DNA of 64,000 nt from Streptomyces sp. NBC_01353 (lineage in GTDB: Bacteria > Actinomycetota > Actinomycetes > Streptomycetales > Streptomycetaceae), in contig NZ_CP108352.1 in assembly GCF_036237275.1 (NCBI RefSeq), forward strand, positions 124,001 to 188,000. Direction: 5' to 3'. The first letter of the stretch is position 1; each line of letters starts with the position of its first letter. The translations under genes were made by a program, and so were the position numbers. Under the pieces are notes generated by a model. That model had not been told where the DNA came from. It saw nothing but the letters and a program-made list of their open reading frames with translations, and did no database searches. Shown piece after piece: positions 33,244 to 42,379 of this stretch.

Positions 33244-34053
33244 ATGACCGGATCAGGCACGGCTGCATGGCTCGGCGCGAAGCAGGCCACCTATGTGGCC
33301 AGACGCCCGCCGTGGACCGGGTACGTACTAGGGGGCATCGTCCTCCTAGGCGGGGGCACACCGCTGCTGATCACGATGGTCGTGGCACTCGGCGCTTCGA
33401 TACCGCTGCTGGCCTTCTCACTCATGTACGTGGTGTTCGGATGGATGCTGATCGACAAGGTCAAGCTGGCCCGGCGCGGCAAGAACGCGCGGCTTGAGCT
33501 TTTCCAGCACGGCTCGGTAGTGACCACTCACGACGGAAATGCCCACACCTTCGGCTGGAGCTCCGTCCAGGTCCACCAGGACGTGCTTCACTCACGGAAG
33601 AACGGCATCACCGAATCCAGCCACGTATACACGCTGATCGGTGAGGACGGCGTGGCCCTCACCATCGGCGACACCCGCAGGACGTCGACCTCCCGCTACG
33701 CGGGCATCGTCACCCACGTACAGGGAGCGGAGTTCACCGATCCCGAACAATGGGGACCGGCCATCGTGCAGGCGGTCAGCGAGACCCAACTGCGCCGCGC
33801 CTTGGAAGACGTGGCGCGCGGGCAGGAACTCATCTTCAACACGATCGGGCTGAGTCTGAACGGGGTGGAATTCAAAGGGCAGACCCTACCGTGGGCCCGC
33901 ATACGCGAAATGCGGCCTGTCAACGGCCGCCTTCACGTCAAGGAGGACGGGCGGCGGCTCCTCGCGATGGACGTCCCGGTGTCATCGATACCGAACTTCC
34001 CGGTCTTCTACACCGTGGCCAAGAGGCTGCACGAAGTCACACGGCAGTCCTGA
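33244..34053 (+). CDS. DUF6585-like membrane protein
   Basis: A 269-residue protein from ATG 33244. Two membrane helices occur near residues 26-65 (GYVLGGIVLLGGGTPLLITM, GASIPLLAFSLMYVVFGWML), followed by a cytoplasmic beta-rich domain resembling a duplicated PH-like fold: ARLELFQHGSVVTTHDGNAH, FGWSSVQVHQDVLHSRKNGI, then QELIFNTIGLSLNGVEFKGQ, LPWARIREMRPVNGRLHVKE and a last VSSIPNFPVFYTVAKRLHE. The repeat of hydrophobic-Trp-ser/ala-X-I motifs matches DUF6585. Function unknown. A scrap of the same C-terminus lies on the minus strand near 36400-36500. Confidence 0.65.
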   Translation: MTGSGTAAWLGAKQATYVARRPPWTGYVLGGIVLLGGGTPLLITMVVALGASIPLLAFSLMYVVFGWMLIDKVKLARRGKNARLELFQHGSVVTTHDGNAHTFGWSSVQVHQDVLHSRKNGITESSHVYTLIGEDGVALTIGDTRRTSTSRYAGIVTHVQGAEFTDPEQWGPAIVQAVSETQLRRALEDVARGQELIFNTIGLSLNGVEFKGQTLPWARIREMRPVNGRLHVKEDGRRLLAMDVPVSSIPNFPVFYTVAKRLHEVTRQS

Positions 34054-34767
34054 GGCCCGGAGGCAAGAGCATCACGGCCATCACGGATCGCGGGCAGATG
34101 GGCTTCGCCGACCGGGCCGAATCCCCGGCCAAGTGGGCGGCATTGTCCACGGCAGGTGTCGGGCGATCTCAGGTCATCCCGCCAAGCCGCACGCCCCTGG
34201 CAAAGGTTCAGCTCCACCGTCCGTGCGGGCAGCAAAGGAACGAATGACTCCGGAGGAAGGCTCTCACTGGCGCCGAAGCCGTCGGTGTCTTCACCGTCAT
34301 GGGTAGACCGATCCCTCCGGTCCCGGTCCGTGGCCCGAGGTCGGCCTTCGTCTCGCTGGCGACATCTGAGCGCACACGAGGATTCCCCATCGGATCCGCC
34401 GAGTACGTGGCCCCGAACGCCTCAGGAAACCCGCAGACGCCCGTCAGCCCTGCGTGCTCTCGGGCTGCCGTGCCGGTTAGACCGAGTTGCCTCACCAGTC
34501 CGGCAGCCCCACCATTGCGCCACCCCGACCAGTCCATCAGCGAGCTCGCACGTCTCGTCCATGCCTCTCATGCCTCTGACCGTGCCTAGGATCTAGCAAT
34601 TTTCCTTACTCACAGGTGCTCAGCGGCAACACGCCGCGGAGCCCCACCGCCCATGCCCACTACGGCGGCGCGGGCCCCCTACCGGCGAGAGAGCAACCAC
34701 ATCCAGCGGGAGATCCAGCGGACCATCGACGACGTCGGCACGCCCACCGAAGCCGAACGCGTCGATT
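34054..34767. other. Gene-free stretch
   Basis: About 700 bases between the DUF6585 gene and the stop of the PQQ-like gene. A plus-strand scrap near 34664-34790 (RRESNHIQREIQRTIDDVGT then PTEAERVDFRERRRACG) has structured character and may be the beginning of a lost gene, but lacks a ribosome-binding site. Nothing else seen. Confidence 0.4.
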
Positions 34768-36303
34768 TCAGGGAGCGAAGGAGAGCATGCGGGGCTCGTG
34801 CCGGGCGTCGTCGCCTGTCAGGCCGGCAGGCGTGATCACCAGCCGGTCACCCACGTAGGCGTTCTCGCCGACGACTCCCATGCCGAACTCGAGCCTCGCG
34901 GTGGACGCGGGGAGCCGCAGCACGTCCTTGATCGTGTCCACGCCGCCGGGACCGACCCGGAAGACCCGCCCGGGCTTGCCGCTCGTGCCCAGCTGGTAGA
35001 CGATCCCTGTCCTGCCTGGTCCGACGCGCAGGGGGTAGTAGCCGTACGAGGTGGCCTCGTCCTTCACGCCCCAGACCAGTTTCCCGGTTCCGAGGTCGTA
35101 GGCGCCGACGCGGTCGGTGCCGCCCAGGAGCACCAGGCCCCCGCCTACAACGGCCTCTCGGCACGACTGGGCGTTGGCACTGGTATCCACGGAGTCGCCG
35201 CAGTGCTTGAACCCCTTCGGCCGGGGGTCGATGGTCCTGCGGACCTTGCCGTCAGGTCCGAGGGCGACGACCCGCCAGTCCTCGGCGTGGGTCTCCCGAT
35301 GCGCGGTGGTGATCACGGCCGGTGCGACGGAGAGCACTTGGCCGATCCTGCGGCCCGGCTCTGTCCGGTAGCGCCAGCGGACCTTGCCCGTGGCCGGGTC
35401 GAGCTCCCTGACCTGGTCGTACGCCTTCTCGAGCGCGGTGATCGCGCAGTCGGCGAGTACCAGGAGCCGGGTGCCGCCGGCCACTCTGCCGGGGTAGCAC
35501 TTCCCGGGGTTCTCCATGGGGATGTCGTACAGCTTCTTCCCGTCGGCGACGCTGTACCCCGCGGCCTTCATGCTCTGGACGATCGCGACGGTGCCACCGC
35601 TGATCGCGCTGTCCACGATGATCGTGTCGTCCCCCGCGCCGGTCTCGGTCAGCTTCTTGTGCCAGCCGGCCTTTCCGGTGCGCAAGTCGATCATCTGGAG
35701 CTGGTTGCAGTGGGTGCCGGTCCATGCCTCGACATTCTTGAGGACGATGACGACCTTGCCGTCGGGGGTCGCGTTGACCGGGGTCTCGCAGACGGGGGTC
35801 GGGAGGTCGACACTCCACAGCTCGGCGCCGTCGCTGAGCCGGTGGGCGACGACCCTCTTGTAGACGGCCTGGACGACGGTGTCGCCGACGAACCAGAGGT
35901 CCTCGGTCGGGATGTTCCGGCGGGGCAGGTCGGTGCGGTCGTCGACGATCCAGGCGCTGGCTTCGCCGGCCATGCGGCGCTGCGCGATCTCCGCGGTGGT
36001 GGGGATGCGGGTGGGCGACGGGGTGGGGCGGGCGCTCGCCTTCGGCGGCGCCGTGGCCGACGGAGCGCCGCTCTCCGCTCCGGCGCGGTCCGCCCGGGCG
36101 CGGTCCGCTTCGGAGCGCTCGCCGAGGACGTACGCGCCGGCACCAACGAGCAGCAGCAGAGCGAGGCCGGCGGCGGCCGTCGGCCAGCGGCGGCGGCGCG
36201 GGCGGGGCGGTGGCGGGCCGTACCCCTCGGACGCGTACGGATTGTCCGGCACAGGCCAATTCGGCGGGCGGTGTTTGTACCAGGGCTCGTGCGACTGCGA
36301 CAT
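34768..36303 (-). CDS. Membrane-anchored PQQ-like beta-propeller protein
   Basis: A 511-residue protein. ATG 36303 has AAGGAAA at good spacing. The cytoplasmic tail (residues 1-40) is Pro-rich (NPYASEGYGPPPPRPRRRRW); one membrane helix follows (TAAAGLALLLLVGAGAYVLG), then a Pro/Thr/Ala-rich stalk and an extracytoplasmic propeller. Repeats such as AHRLSDGAELWSVDLPTP, IDLRTGKAGWHKKLTE, LDPATGKVRWRYRTEP and YDLGTGKLVWGVKD are the blades of PQQ-like (YVTN) propellers, which here serve binding rather than catalysis. Cys residues in CETPVNATPD, THCNQL and KHCGDS may form disulfides. Streptomyces carry many paralogues with an unknown envelope role. Confidence 0.85.
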   Translation of the reverse strand: MSQSHEPWYKHRPPNWPVPDNPYASEGYGPPPPRPRRRRWPTAAAGLALLLLVGAGAYVLGERSEADRARADRAGAESGAPSATAPPKASARPTPSPTRIPTTAEIAQRRMAGEASAWIVDDRTDLPRRNIPTEDLWFVGDTVVQAVYKRVVAHRLSDGAELWSVDLPTPVCETPVNATPDGKVVIVLKNVEAWTGTHCNQLQMIDLRTGKAGWHKKLTETGAGDDTIIVDSAISGGTVAIVQSMKAAGYSVADGKKLYDIPMENPGKCYPGRVAGGTRLLVLADCAITALEKAYDQVRELDPATGKVRWRYRTEPGRRIGQVLSVAPAVITTAHRETHAEDWRVVALGPDGKVRRTIDPRPKGFKHCGDSVDTSANAQSCREAVVGGGLVLLGGTDRVGAYDLGTGKLVWGVKDEATSYGYYPLRVGPGRTGIVYQLGTSGKPGRVFRVGPGGVDTIKDVLRLPASTARLEFGMGVVGENAYVGDRLVITPAGLTGDDARHEPRMLSFAP

Positions 36304-36359
36304 CGGGTTTCCTTACAACAAGGCGGGCGGCCTCCCCGTAGTACGGACATCCGGGGAGT

Positions 36360-36746
36360 GTTCTGAGCAATGGTTCGTGCGGTCTGGTCCGCATGGGCGC
36401 TGTGTTTGCCCACGCGGGCCCTCATGGCTGTGGCAAGGTTTTCGCGCAGCCGCTTGGCCACCCTGTAGAAGATCGGGAAGCACGGGATCGACGGCATCGA
36501 ACTCGGGTGACTTTTCCGTGGCCCTGGTGAGCGGAGCCGTTCGGCGGCCTTGCCAGCCATACGAAAGTGAACGTGGTGTCGATCAAGGGGTGTGCCCGGG
36601 CATCGTTTGGGTGACGGCAGCCGGCAACTGGCTTCCGGCGGCGGGGTGGCTGCGACGAGTTCGACGGGCCGGGTGAAGCCGAAGGAGACGCCGACGGCGC
36701 GCGGGAAGACGGCGAAGGTCTGGCCGCCGACCTGGTCGAGGGTCAA
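36360..36746 (-). pseudogene. Remnant including a DUF6585-like C-terminus
   Basis: The minus strand reads TLDQVGGQTFAVFPRAVGVS, FGFTRPVELVAATPPPEAS, and further on SSMPSIPCFPIFYRVAKRLR followed by ENLATAMRARVGKHSAHADQ. The MPSIPCFPIFYRVAKRLR segment parallels VSSIPNFPVFYTVAKRLHE of the intact DUF6585 gene at 33244-34053. No proper start or complete domain. The middle (about 36510-36600) is out of register. A truncated paralogue is the simplest explanation. Confidence 0.45.
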
Positions 36747-37347
36747 TCACGGCTGCGGCGGGCGCGGCGCACCCCTCCCCCGTTCCCTTCAGTCACCGCC
36801 TCATACCGCGGAGCCGCGACCAGGACCACACCGCCCTTCATGTCGAGTGCCCAGCCGAGCAGGACGGCGACGGCCACGACGCCCGCGTCGATCCCCACAG
36901 GAGCGCCAGATCCTGGGCGGAGAACGGGTGGGTGACGCGGTAGCGTTCCCATCGTCCGCCGGCCGGCAAGAGACCGGATGTTCCGCTGGTCTGAGACACA
37001 GTGACTGACCTTTCTCAATGGCAGGTTCGACCGCCGGGCGAACCACGCTGGGTGTCCATGACAGGCTGGCGCGGCGGGGCCTGTGGCGTGGCGCCCTGGG
37101 GGCCACCCCATGGCTCGCCGCCGAGGCGGGTTGCCGGCCGGTCCTCCCTGCGCTCGCACGGGCCGGGCAGGGAAAGCACTGCGACCTGGTTGCGCAAGGC
37201 CGACCACAGGCTTGGCAGACTCTGGCGCAACGTGCTGCTCTTTCGATGAAGTCCTGTTGAAAGGCTCGGCGGCTGCGACAGGACAGCGGCACCGAAAACA
37301 GAGCACCACATGCACGTGTGACGGTGCCGAATCTCTCTCGGCCACCG
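36747..37347. other. Degenerate stretch with one dispersed repeat
   Basis: No credible gene. The minus strand at 36780-36890 encodes a hydrophobic scrap (GIDAGVVAVAVLLGWALDMK, GGVVLVAAPRYEAVTEG) that looks like a membrane-protein fragment. The dispersed repeat at 37215-37261 is the only clear element. Confidence 0.4.
37215..37261 (+). repeat. Dispersed 47-bp repeat, copy 2
   Basis: Matches 29761-29807 in the same orientation (GCAGACTCTGGCGCAACGTG ... CGATGAAGTCCTGTTGAA). Both copies lie beside degraded DNA, so this may be the end of an insertion sequence that is otherwise gone. Confidence 0.6.
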
Positions 37348-38130
37348 CTACGCGTCACCGAGACCGTCCCTGGCATGGGCTACGGCGAGTGCTGAACCTG
37401 CCGGTCGAACTACCCGTCTCAGGCTTTCGACATGTGGAGGGGTGAGCCCCGTGTCTGTGAGTGCCTGCTGGCGTTCAGGGGTTAGTCGGTCCCAACGTCG
37501 GCGGATGTTGCTGAGCCACTGTCCGAGGCGTACGGCTCCGGAGGAGAGCTCCTCAATGTGTCGTTGAGGCACGTGGAGGTGCCCTTCCCGAGCATGGAAT
37601 TGTCCGAGTGCTTCGAGGCCTTGTTGGAAGTTGCGTTCTCGTGCCCCAGGGCTGTGCTTCGGAGGCGAAGCGATGTCCGCGTCCGTTGCACCTGTATTCA
37701 GGCGGGCCAGCAGGCGCAGTTGTTCAGGGTTTCCGGGTGGGTTGGTGCGCTGGGTGTGCAGCCACTCCCCGAGGCGTTCGCCGTTGTCGGTTTGGAAGTG
37801 GCGTGGGATTGCGGTGCGTGTGTGGCCGGTTTGGTCGTGGTGGCGCGCTACGTGGTACATGCGTTGCCATGTCAGCGGCCAGGGTGGGTTCCAGTGCGGG
37901 TCGAGTTCTTCCAGGGCCTTTGTGCGGGCGGGGGTGAGCTGGTCGGCTCGTTTGCGCTGGGTGGCGAGCCAGCGGCCGAGGGCGAAGCCGGTTTCGGGGT
38001 CGTTGTGGTCGACGGGGGTAGCGAGGTGTCCCTGCTTTCTCCTGTGCCGCAGCGGGCCGACGAGGACGCGCTGCTGCCAGGTCGCGGAGCAGGGCGGTCT
38101 TGCGCCTTCCTGTTCGCCGACTCGCAGCAC
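37348..38130 (-). pseudogene. Second helicase-associated (HA) domain remnant
   Basis: The minus strand encodes HA repeats: KQGHLATPVDHNDPETGFAL, GRWLATQRKRADQLTPARTK, ALEELDPHWNPPWPLTWQRM, YHVARHHDQTGHT, then EALGQFHAREGHLHVPQRHI, VRLGQWLSNIRRRWDRLTPE. These are the C-terminal repeats of the large Streptomyces helicases seen near chromosome ends. The motor domains are absent and the 5' end abuts the phosphopantetheinyl-transferase remnant. It is independent of the copy at 3139-4154, with different sequence. Confidence 0.7.
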
Positions 38131-38179
38131 TCACGCAGGCTGCGGCTTCCCTGCTGGGGGGCGGGCCTCTTGCCGGAGG

Positions 38180-38572
38180 GCTGGGCGATGTGAAGGTCGT
38201 CGGTGTGGGTGAGGCTCAGGTCGATCTGGTCGAAGCCGCGCAGATCGGGCCGGCCGCCGACCTTGTACGCGAGTTCGAGCTGGGCGGGCGAGGTGCCGAG
38301 CGGGCGGCGGCCGTGTACTTGACGGCCAGCCAGGATGCCACGAAGCGGTAGCGCATAACGGGGTCTGCGGTCTGCCGGTAGCGCAGCCGGTCCCGTCCCG
38401 GCAGGGGGTGCAGGGCGGAGTCGGTGAGGGCGGCGGACAGCCACTCGCCCCATCTGGTGAACACCGAGGCGTTGCCGCGCAGGGCCAGGCCTTCCCGTAT
38501 CTCGTGCCAGGGTCCGTCGGGGCCGGTGACGTGGACGGGTGCCGTGATGTGCTCAGCGCGTTCCGCCGACAT
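38180..38572 (-). pseudogene. 4'-phosphopantetheinyl transferase, truncated and frameshifted
   Basis: ATG 38572 has AAGGA seven bases upstream. The first frame reads ALRGNASVFTRWGEWLSAAL, DRLRYRQTADPVMRYRFVAS, WLAVKYTAAA, then a frameshift near 38290 leads to LGTSPAQLELAYKVGGRPDL and RGFDQIDLSLTHTDDLHIA. The pattern (WLAVKYTAAA with catalytic Lys-region, GRPDLRG, IDLSLTHTDDL) is that of Sfp-like holo-ACP synthases of Streptomyces biosynthetic clusters. The C-terminus is lost at the junction with the HA remnant. It followed the acyl-CoA dehydrogenase remnant by 17 bases. Confidence 0.65.
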
Positions 38573-38589
38573 CGGCGCGTCCTTCCGGG

Positions 38590-39370
38590 TCACTGGGCCA
38601 GCTCGGTGGCGTCGAGGTCGCAGCTGCGGCCCGCGCGGTAGCGGCGTACGAGCTCGTCGAGGACCTGGGCGCGGCAGTCTTCGGGCAGGTCCGGCAGCGG
38701 GATGCCGAGGCGGCCGCCGAGGGTGAGGGCGAGCACGGCCCAGGCGGGCGCGGCGAGGAACGGCTCGCTGCCGTCCTGGCCCTCCCAGGTGGCGAGGATC
38801 GCGGCGGCCGCGAGGACGAGGGCGTAGCGGTCGCTGAGCACGCACCAGGCGGGGTCGGCGAGCGCGGTGGCGCCGGGCGGGATGGCGCGGCACGGCTCGC
38901 GCAGGGCGCGCAGTTCGTCGACGAACGCCTCGGCGAGGTCCGCGAGGACGCCGAGCTGACCGCCGACGCCACGTACGTCGGCCAGTCGGGCGGCGGCGCC
39001 GTTCAGGGAGGCGGCGAGGAAGTCGCCGTCGTCGGCGATGCCGAGGAACCGGTAGTCGAGCTGGGCAGGGAGGCGCCGGAGCGGAACAGCTCGGGTGGCG
39101 GTTCCTCCTCCCGGAAGCAGGCGCGTTCGGCGAGGGTGCGCAGCTGGGGCACGATCACGGCCTGGCACGCGGCGGTGCCGGCGTGGCCGAGGCCCGCCAC
39201 AGGGAGGTCCCGGGAGAGCCTCTCGAGCGATCCGTATTCGGGCGTGCCGTGCTCGTAGCCGCGGGAGCCGAGGACGCTCGCCAGCTCCTCCAGGCTCTCC
39301 CGCAGCAGGTCGGGGACGACGTACTTGACGGCCGCGGCGAGGACGTGGGTGCGGTCGGGCAGAAGGCCCA
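38590..39370 (-). pseudogene. Acyl-CoA dehydrogenase-like protein, C-terminal remnant
   Basis: Minus strand: KYVVPDLLRESLEELASVLG, SRGYEHGTPEYGSLERLSRD, VAGLGHAGTAACQAVIVPQL, RTLAERACFREEEPPPELF, a frameshift near 39075, then DYRFLGIADDGDFLAASLNG, ALREPCRAIPPGATALADPA, WCVLSDRYALVLAAAAILAT and GIPLPDLPEDCRAQVLDELV. This is the helical C-terminal domain of the acyl-CoA dehydrogenase relatives found in natural-product clusters. The N-terminal flavin and catalytic parts are missing. With the PPTase remnant it forms a ghost operon. Confidence 0.65.
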
Positions 39371-39392
39371 GGCCTCCAGTTCGAAACAGAAA

Positions 39393-39695
39393 ATGCCCGT
39401 GAGCACGTGGGAGATGTGCCGCGACGGGGCTGATTTCGACCTCGGCCCCGAATCGATCGTGGCGTGGGGAGTGACGTCGGGGGCGGATATCTACTGCTGG
39501 GTGACCGCGGACGACGACCCGGATCGATGGCCCGTCCTGGTCTGCGGTAGGCACACCAGCCCAGAGATGCAGCTGCACCACCTTGGGATGGCTGAGTTCC
39601 TGTTGAAACTCCTCAGCGGCGAAGCGTTTCAACAGGAAACGATCAGCGTCGTCCTGCCAGGCGAGGCGTCCTTCGTCAACTGGCGCAACGAATAG
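39393..39695 (+). pseudogene. SUKH (SMI1/KNR4)-like C-terminal fragment
   Basis: The plus strand reads ADFDLGPESIVAWGVTSGAD then IYCWVTADDDPDRWPVLVCG and MAEFLLKLLSGEAFQQETIS, ending VLPGEASFVNWRNE at 39695. The LVAWGxTxxGDxxYWxTxxxDPDxWPVxV pattern is the second half of SUKH immunity-type proteins. The first half is absent, replaced by antisense of the acyl-CoA dehydrogenase remnant. Confidence 0.55.
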
Positions 39696-39699
39696 GACG

Positions 39700-40120
39700 G
39701 CCTCTGTCGTTCACCCTTCGGCAGCCTGTGGCCTCGGCCCCGGAGGCCTCGGTGGAGGCGCTGGCCGCGGCGGTCGATGCGCAGGTCCCGGAGGCGGCAC
39801 GGCGGTACACCTGGGCGCTGACCGACCCGCGCCACTTCCTCGTCCCCGACACGTCGGAGGAGATCGCGCTCGTGGCTGTGGGCGCCGTACGCGAGGACGA
39901 ACGCGACGGGACGCACAGCGTCTTCAGGACTTCGCCGAGCGGCGCTGCAGGCGCCTGGAGGAGACGCTGCGCGGCTACGGGGCCAGGCAGCGCGCCCGCC
40001 GAGTACGGCCTCGAAGGCGGCGCACATCTCCTCGGCCGCGTCCAGGACATGCTGGATGGACTTCGCCGCTCGGGCCGCGGGCCATACTGGTCGAGCCCTG
40101 ATCAACCACTGGACGGTTCC
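39700..40120. other. Degraded stretch before the 40121 gene
   Basis: The plus strand holds a scrap ALAAAVDAQVPEAARRYTWA, LTDPRHFLVPDTSEEIALVA then after a frame change ERRCRRLEETLRGYGARQRA. It looks like part of a once real gene, but I do not recognise it and no start is evident. Confidence 0.4.
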
Positions 40121-41272
40121 ATGGCCAAGAGCAGCTCTTCATCGACCACTGTCCCCGACACCGTGTGGCTCGGGTGTGGGCGTCACCTCGGGCCGGAGCC
40201 CGAGCGGGACGTCCGGCGCAACCTGATCGCCCTCAAGGCGGCCGGGGTGATCGACGACTTCCTGGACCTCGACCCGATCGAGGCGGCCCGCTCGACCGAT
40301 CTGTTCCCTCGGGATAACTCCGCCGACGCCGGCCCGTCTGCCCGCCGGCTCTTCGAGGCACGCTGGCGCGTGGCCGACGGTGTCACAGTGCGCGCTCAAC
40401 TGACCACATACGAGCCGGAGTCCCTCCGCGTCGAGAGCGAGGGCGTCACCTGGGTTCTCGCCGCCGAGGCGGAGCGGGTGTGGGAAGCGAGCTGGCCCTC
40501 ACCCGCCACCGTGTTCTGGCCCGACAGCGACCAGGTCGCCTGGGATCACGAGAGGGTGCCGGGCGTGCGTCTGCGGACAACGAACCACCTGCCGAAGGAC
40601 GACGGCGAGTTGCGGCGCCTGCTGCGGGGCTGCACCCGGCAGAGCTGGTTCATCCATGTCGTGGTGCACGAGGCGATGACGCCGGACGCGCGGGGGCGGC
40701 GGCCGATCACGGCGTTCCTGCCACCGAGCCTGCGGCACCGGGTGGTCGAGCACCGGGCCACGCCGGAGCAGGCGCTGATCGCCGACTTCGCGATGAAGCG
40801 TGAGCTGGGCGTCGGGCTACCGCGCGGTGGGGCCGTCGTCCTGTCCCCGACGCCCCAGGTCCCGGGCTACGATGCGGAGCGCTTCACGGTACGCGATGTC
40901 TTCCTGGACGGCACGGAACCGACCGCGCTCCTGCAGAAGATCGTGGAGTTCGCCTCACTGCCGCGACCGCTGCCGGTCGACGCCGAGCAGGTCCTGACAC
41001 GACTGCGCCAAGGCTGGCACCTGCTCACCCCGGACGAGGAGCTTGTCCACGCACGGGCCATGGTCACCAAGTATGCCAAGGCGCTCGAGGCCATGACGGC
41101 ATCCTGTGACCTGTACCGTGAGGCGGCCGAGTCGGCGCTCGCCGCGCTCGCCGAGGCAACCAGCGGCAACGACGCGTCCCGGACGCCCACGCCGGCTGCG
41201 GCCGAGCAGGACACCTCACCGCTGAAAGCCCTCACGAAGACGCTCGCCCTCTTCCGCAGCCCGAACCGATAG
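40121..41272 (+). CDS. Conserved hypothetical protein, 383 aa
   Basis: From ATG 40121 (GGACGG about six bases upstream) a long open frame encodes a soluble protein: VWLGCGRHLGPEPERDVRRN, IALKAAGVIDDFLDLDPIEA, a central SWFIHVVVHEAMTPDARGRR, FLPPSLRHRVVEHRATPEQA and a C-terminal helical part ELVHARAMVTKYAKALEAMT followed by a Thr/Ala-rich tail. No signal peptide or membrane helix. No family recognised. Codon use is typical and the frame is intact, unlike most neighbours. Confidence 0.6.
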   Translation: MAKSSSSSTTVPDTVWLGCGRHLGPEPERDVRRNLIALKAAGVIDDFLDLDPIEAARSTDLFPRDNSADAGPSARRLFEARWRVADGVTVRAQLTTYEPESLRVESEGVTWVLAAEAERVWEASWPSPATVFWPDSDQVAWDHERVPGVRLRTTNHLPKDDGELRRLLRGCTRQSWFIHVVVHEAMTPDARGRRPITAFLPPSLRHRVVEHRATPEQALIADFAMKRELGVGLPRGGAVVLSPTPQVPGYDAERFTVRDVFLDGTEPTALLQKIVEFASLPRPLPVDAEQVLTRLRQGWHLLTPDEELVHARAMVTKYAKALEAMTASCDLYREAAESALAALAEATSGNDASRTPTPAAAEQDTSPLKALTKTLALFRSPNR

Positions 41273-41705
41273 AGGGCCGGATGGGAGATCCAGTGCCGTC
41301 CGCACGGTCGGTGCACGCGAGTTCTACCCTGACGCGGCCCGGTCCCCGCTGCCGAGAAAGACCACGCCCATGACCGGCCCCGCCCCGCCTCCCGCAACCT
41401 TCCGCCGCAGATGAGCCCGTCGGAGTTCCTCGGGCAGTGCGCCACCTGCCAGAACGACTGCCACAGATACGGCCCCAGGAGATGTCTCCTTTCTCTGTGG
41501 GTAAGATCAGGATGGATGCTGAGGGGATGCGCGCTGGCCGTGGCCAGCAGGGCAACGGCGGTGACCGGCTGCTCGCAGTGCGTGCAGTTCCGGGTGCTGG
41601 CCATGACGTGTCCGGTCGATCACCTGCCTGCTTCGACTGATCGGCCGGGCAAGTCCCAGTACCGCTGAGAACGGGCCTGCTACGCCTACCGCCAGGGCGC
41701 TCCCC
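41273..41705. other. Short gene-poor stretch
   Basis: The minus strand from ATG 41604 reads MASTRNCTHCEQPVTAVALL ATA with a CxxC pair, but the frame then loses protein-like character; it may be a broken zinc-binding protein. Nothing else is supported between the 40121 gene and the XRE regulator. Confidence 0.3.
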
Positions 41706-42284
41706 TCAGCCGCTCGTCGTCTGGCCGGTACGGATGACGGCCTGGTCCCCGTGGGGGCCGAACAGGTGCAGGATCTCCACCGCTTCGCGGCCGGCGGGGC
41801 CGAACCAGTGCGGTTCGCCGGTGTCGAACTCGGCCACCTCGCCCGGCCGGAGGGTGACCTCGCGCTCCCCGAGGATGAGGCGGAGCTCCCCGGCGAGCAC
41901 GTAGAGCCATTCGTAACCGGAGTGGGTCACCAGTCTCGGTTCGCGGTACGCGAGGACCTGCTTGAAGACCTGGACACGGCCCGGGTACTGCGTCAGCGGG
42001 ACGAGGACGCTTCCGCCCTCCCGGCTCCGCGGTGTCAGATGGACCCGCGGATCGCCGGTGGCCGGGGCCGCCACCAGCTGGTCCAGCGCGACGCGGTGCG
42101 CCCTGGCGAGCGGAATGAGGAGGTCGAGCGTCGGACGCCGCCGGCCCGACTCCAGGCGCGACAGCGTGCTCACGGAGATCCCGGTGTCCTCCGCGAGGGT
42201 TTCGAGGGTGAGGCCGCGGTCGCGCCGCAGGGCGCGCAGCCGTGGCCCGATGCTGTCGAGGAGTTCCGCGAGTTCGGCATCCAT
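41706..42284 (-). CDS. XRE-cupin transcriptional regulator
   Basis: A 192-residue regulator with an N-terminal XRE HTH (LRALRRDRGLTLETLAEDTG, ISVSTLSRLESGRRRPTLDL) and a C-terminal cupin (LVTHSGYEWLYVLAGELRLI, LGEREVTLRPGEVAEFDTGE, PHWFGPAGREAVEILHLFG) that should bind a small ligand. ATG 42284. It is divergent from the DHA2-type MFS gene at 42380, with a 95-base shared control region, so it most likely represses this exporter until an inducer binds the cupin (inference). Confidence 0.92.
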   Translation of the reverse strand: MDAELAELLDSIGPRLRALRRDRGLTLETLAEDTGISVSTLSRLESGRRRPTLDLLIPLARAHRVALDQLVAAPATGDPRVHLTPRSREGGSVLVPLTQYPGRVQVFKQVLAYREPRLVTHSGYEWLYVLAGELRLILGEREVTLRPGEVAEFDTGEPHWFGPAGREAVEILHLFGPHGDQAVIRTGQTTSG

Positions 42285-42379
42285 ACGGCCATTTTGCGGT
42301 CTTCGCAAAGTTCCTGGTCCTGGGCCCTTCCCTCGCCCGACTCTGGGCGGCGTCCGATCTCGTCGAAGGGGGAACTCCC

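Noticed and set aside
34798..36366. 522-codon open frame antisense to the PQQ-like gene
   Set aside because: Shadow composition; the minus-strand gene has a ribosome-binding site, membrane helix and propeller repeats.
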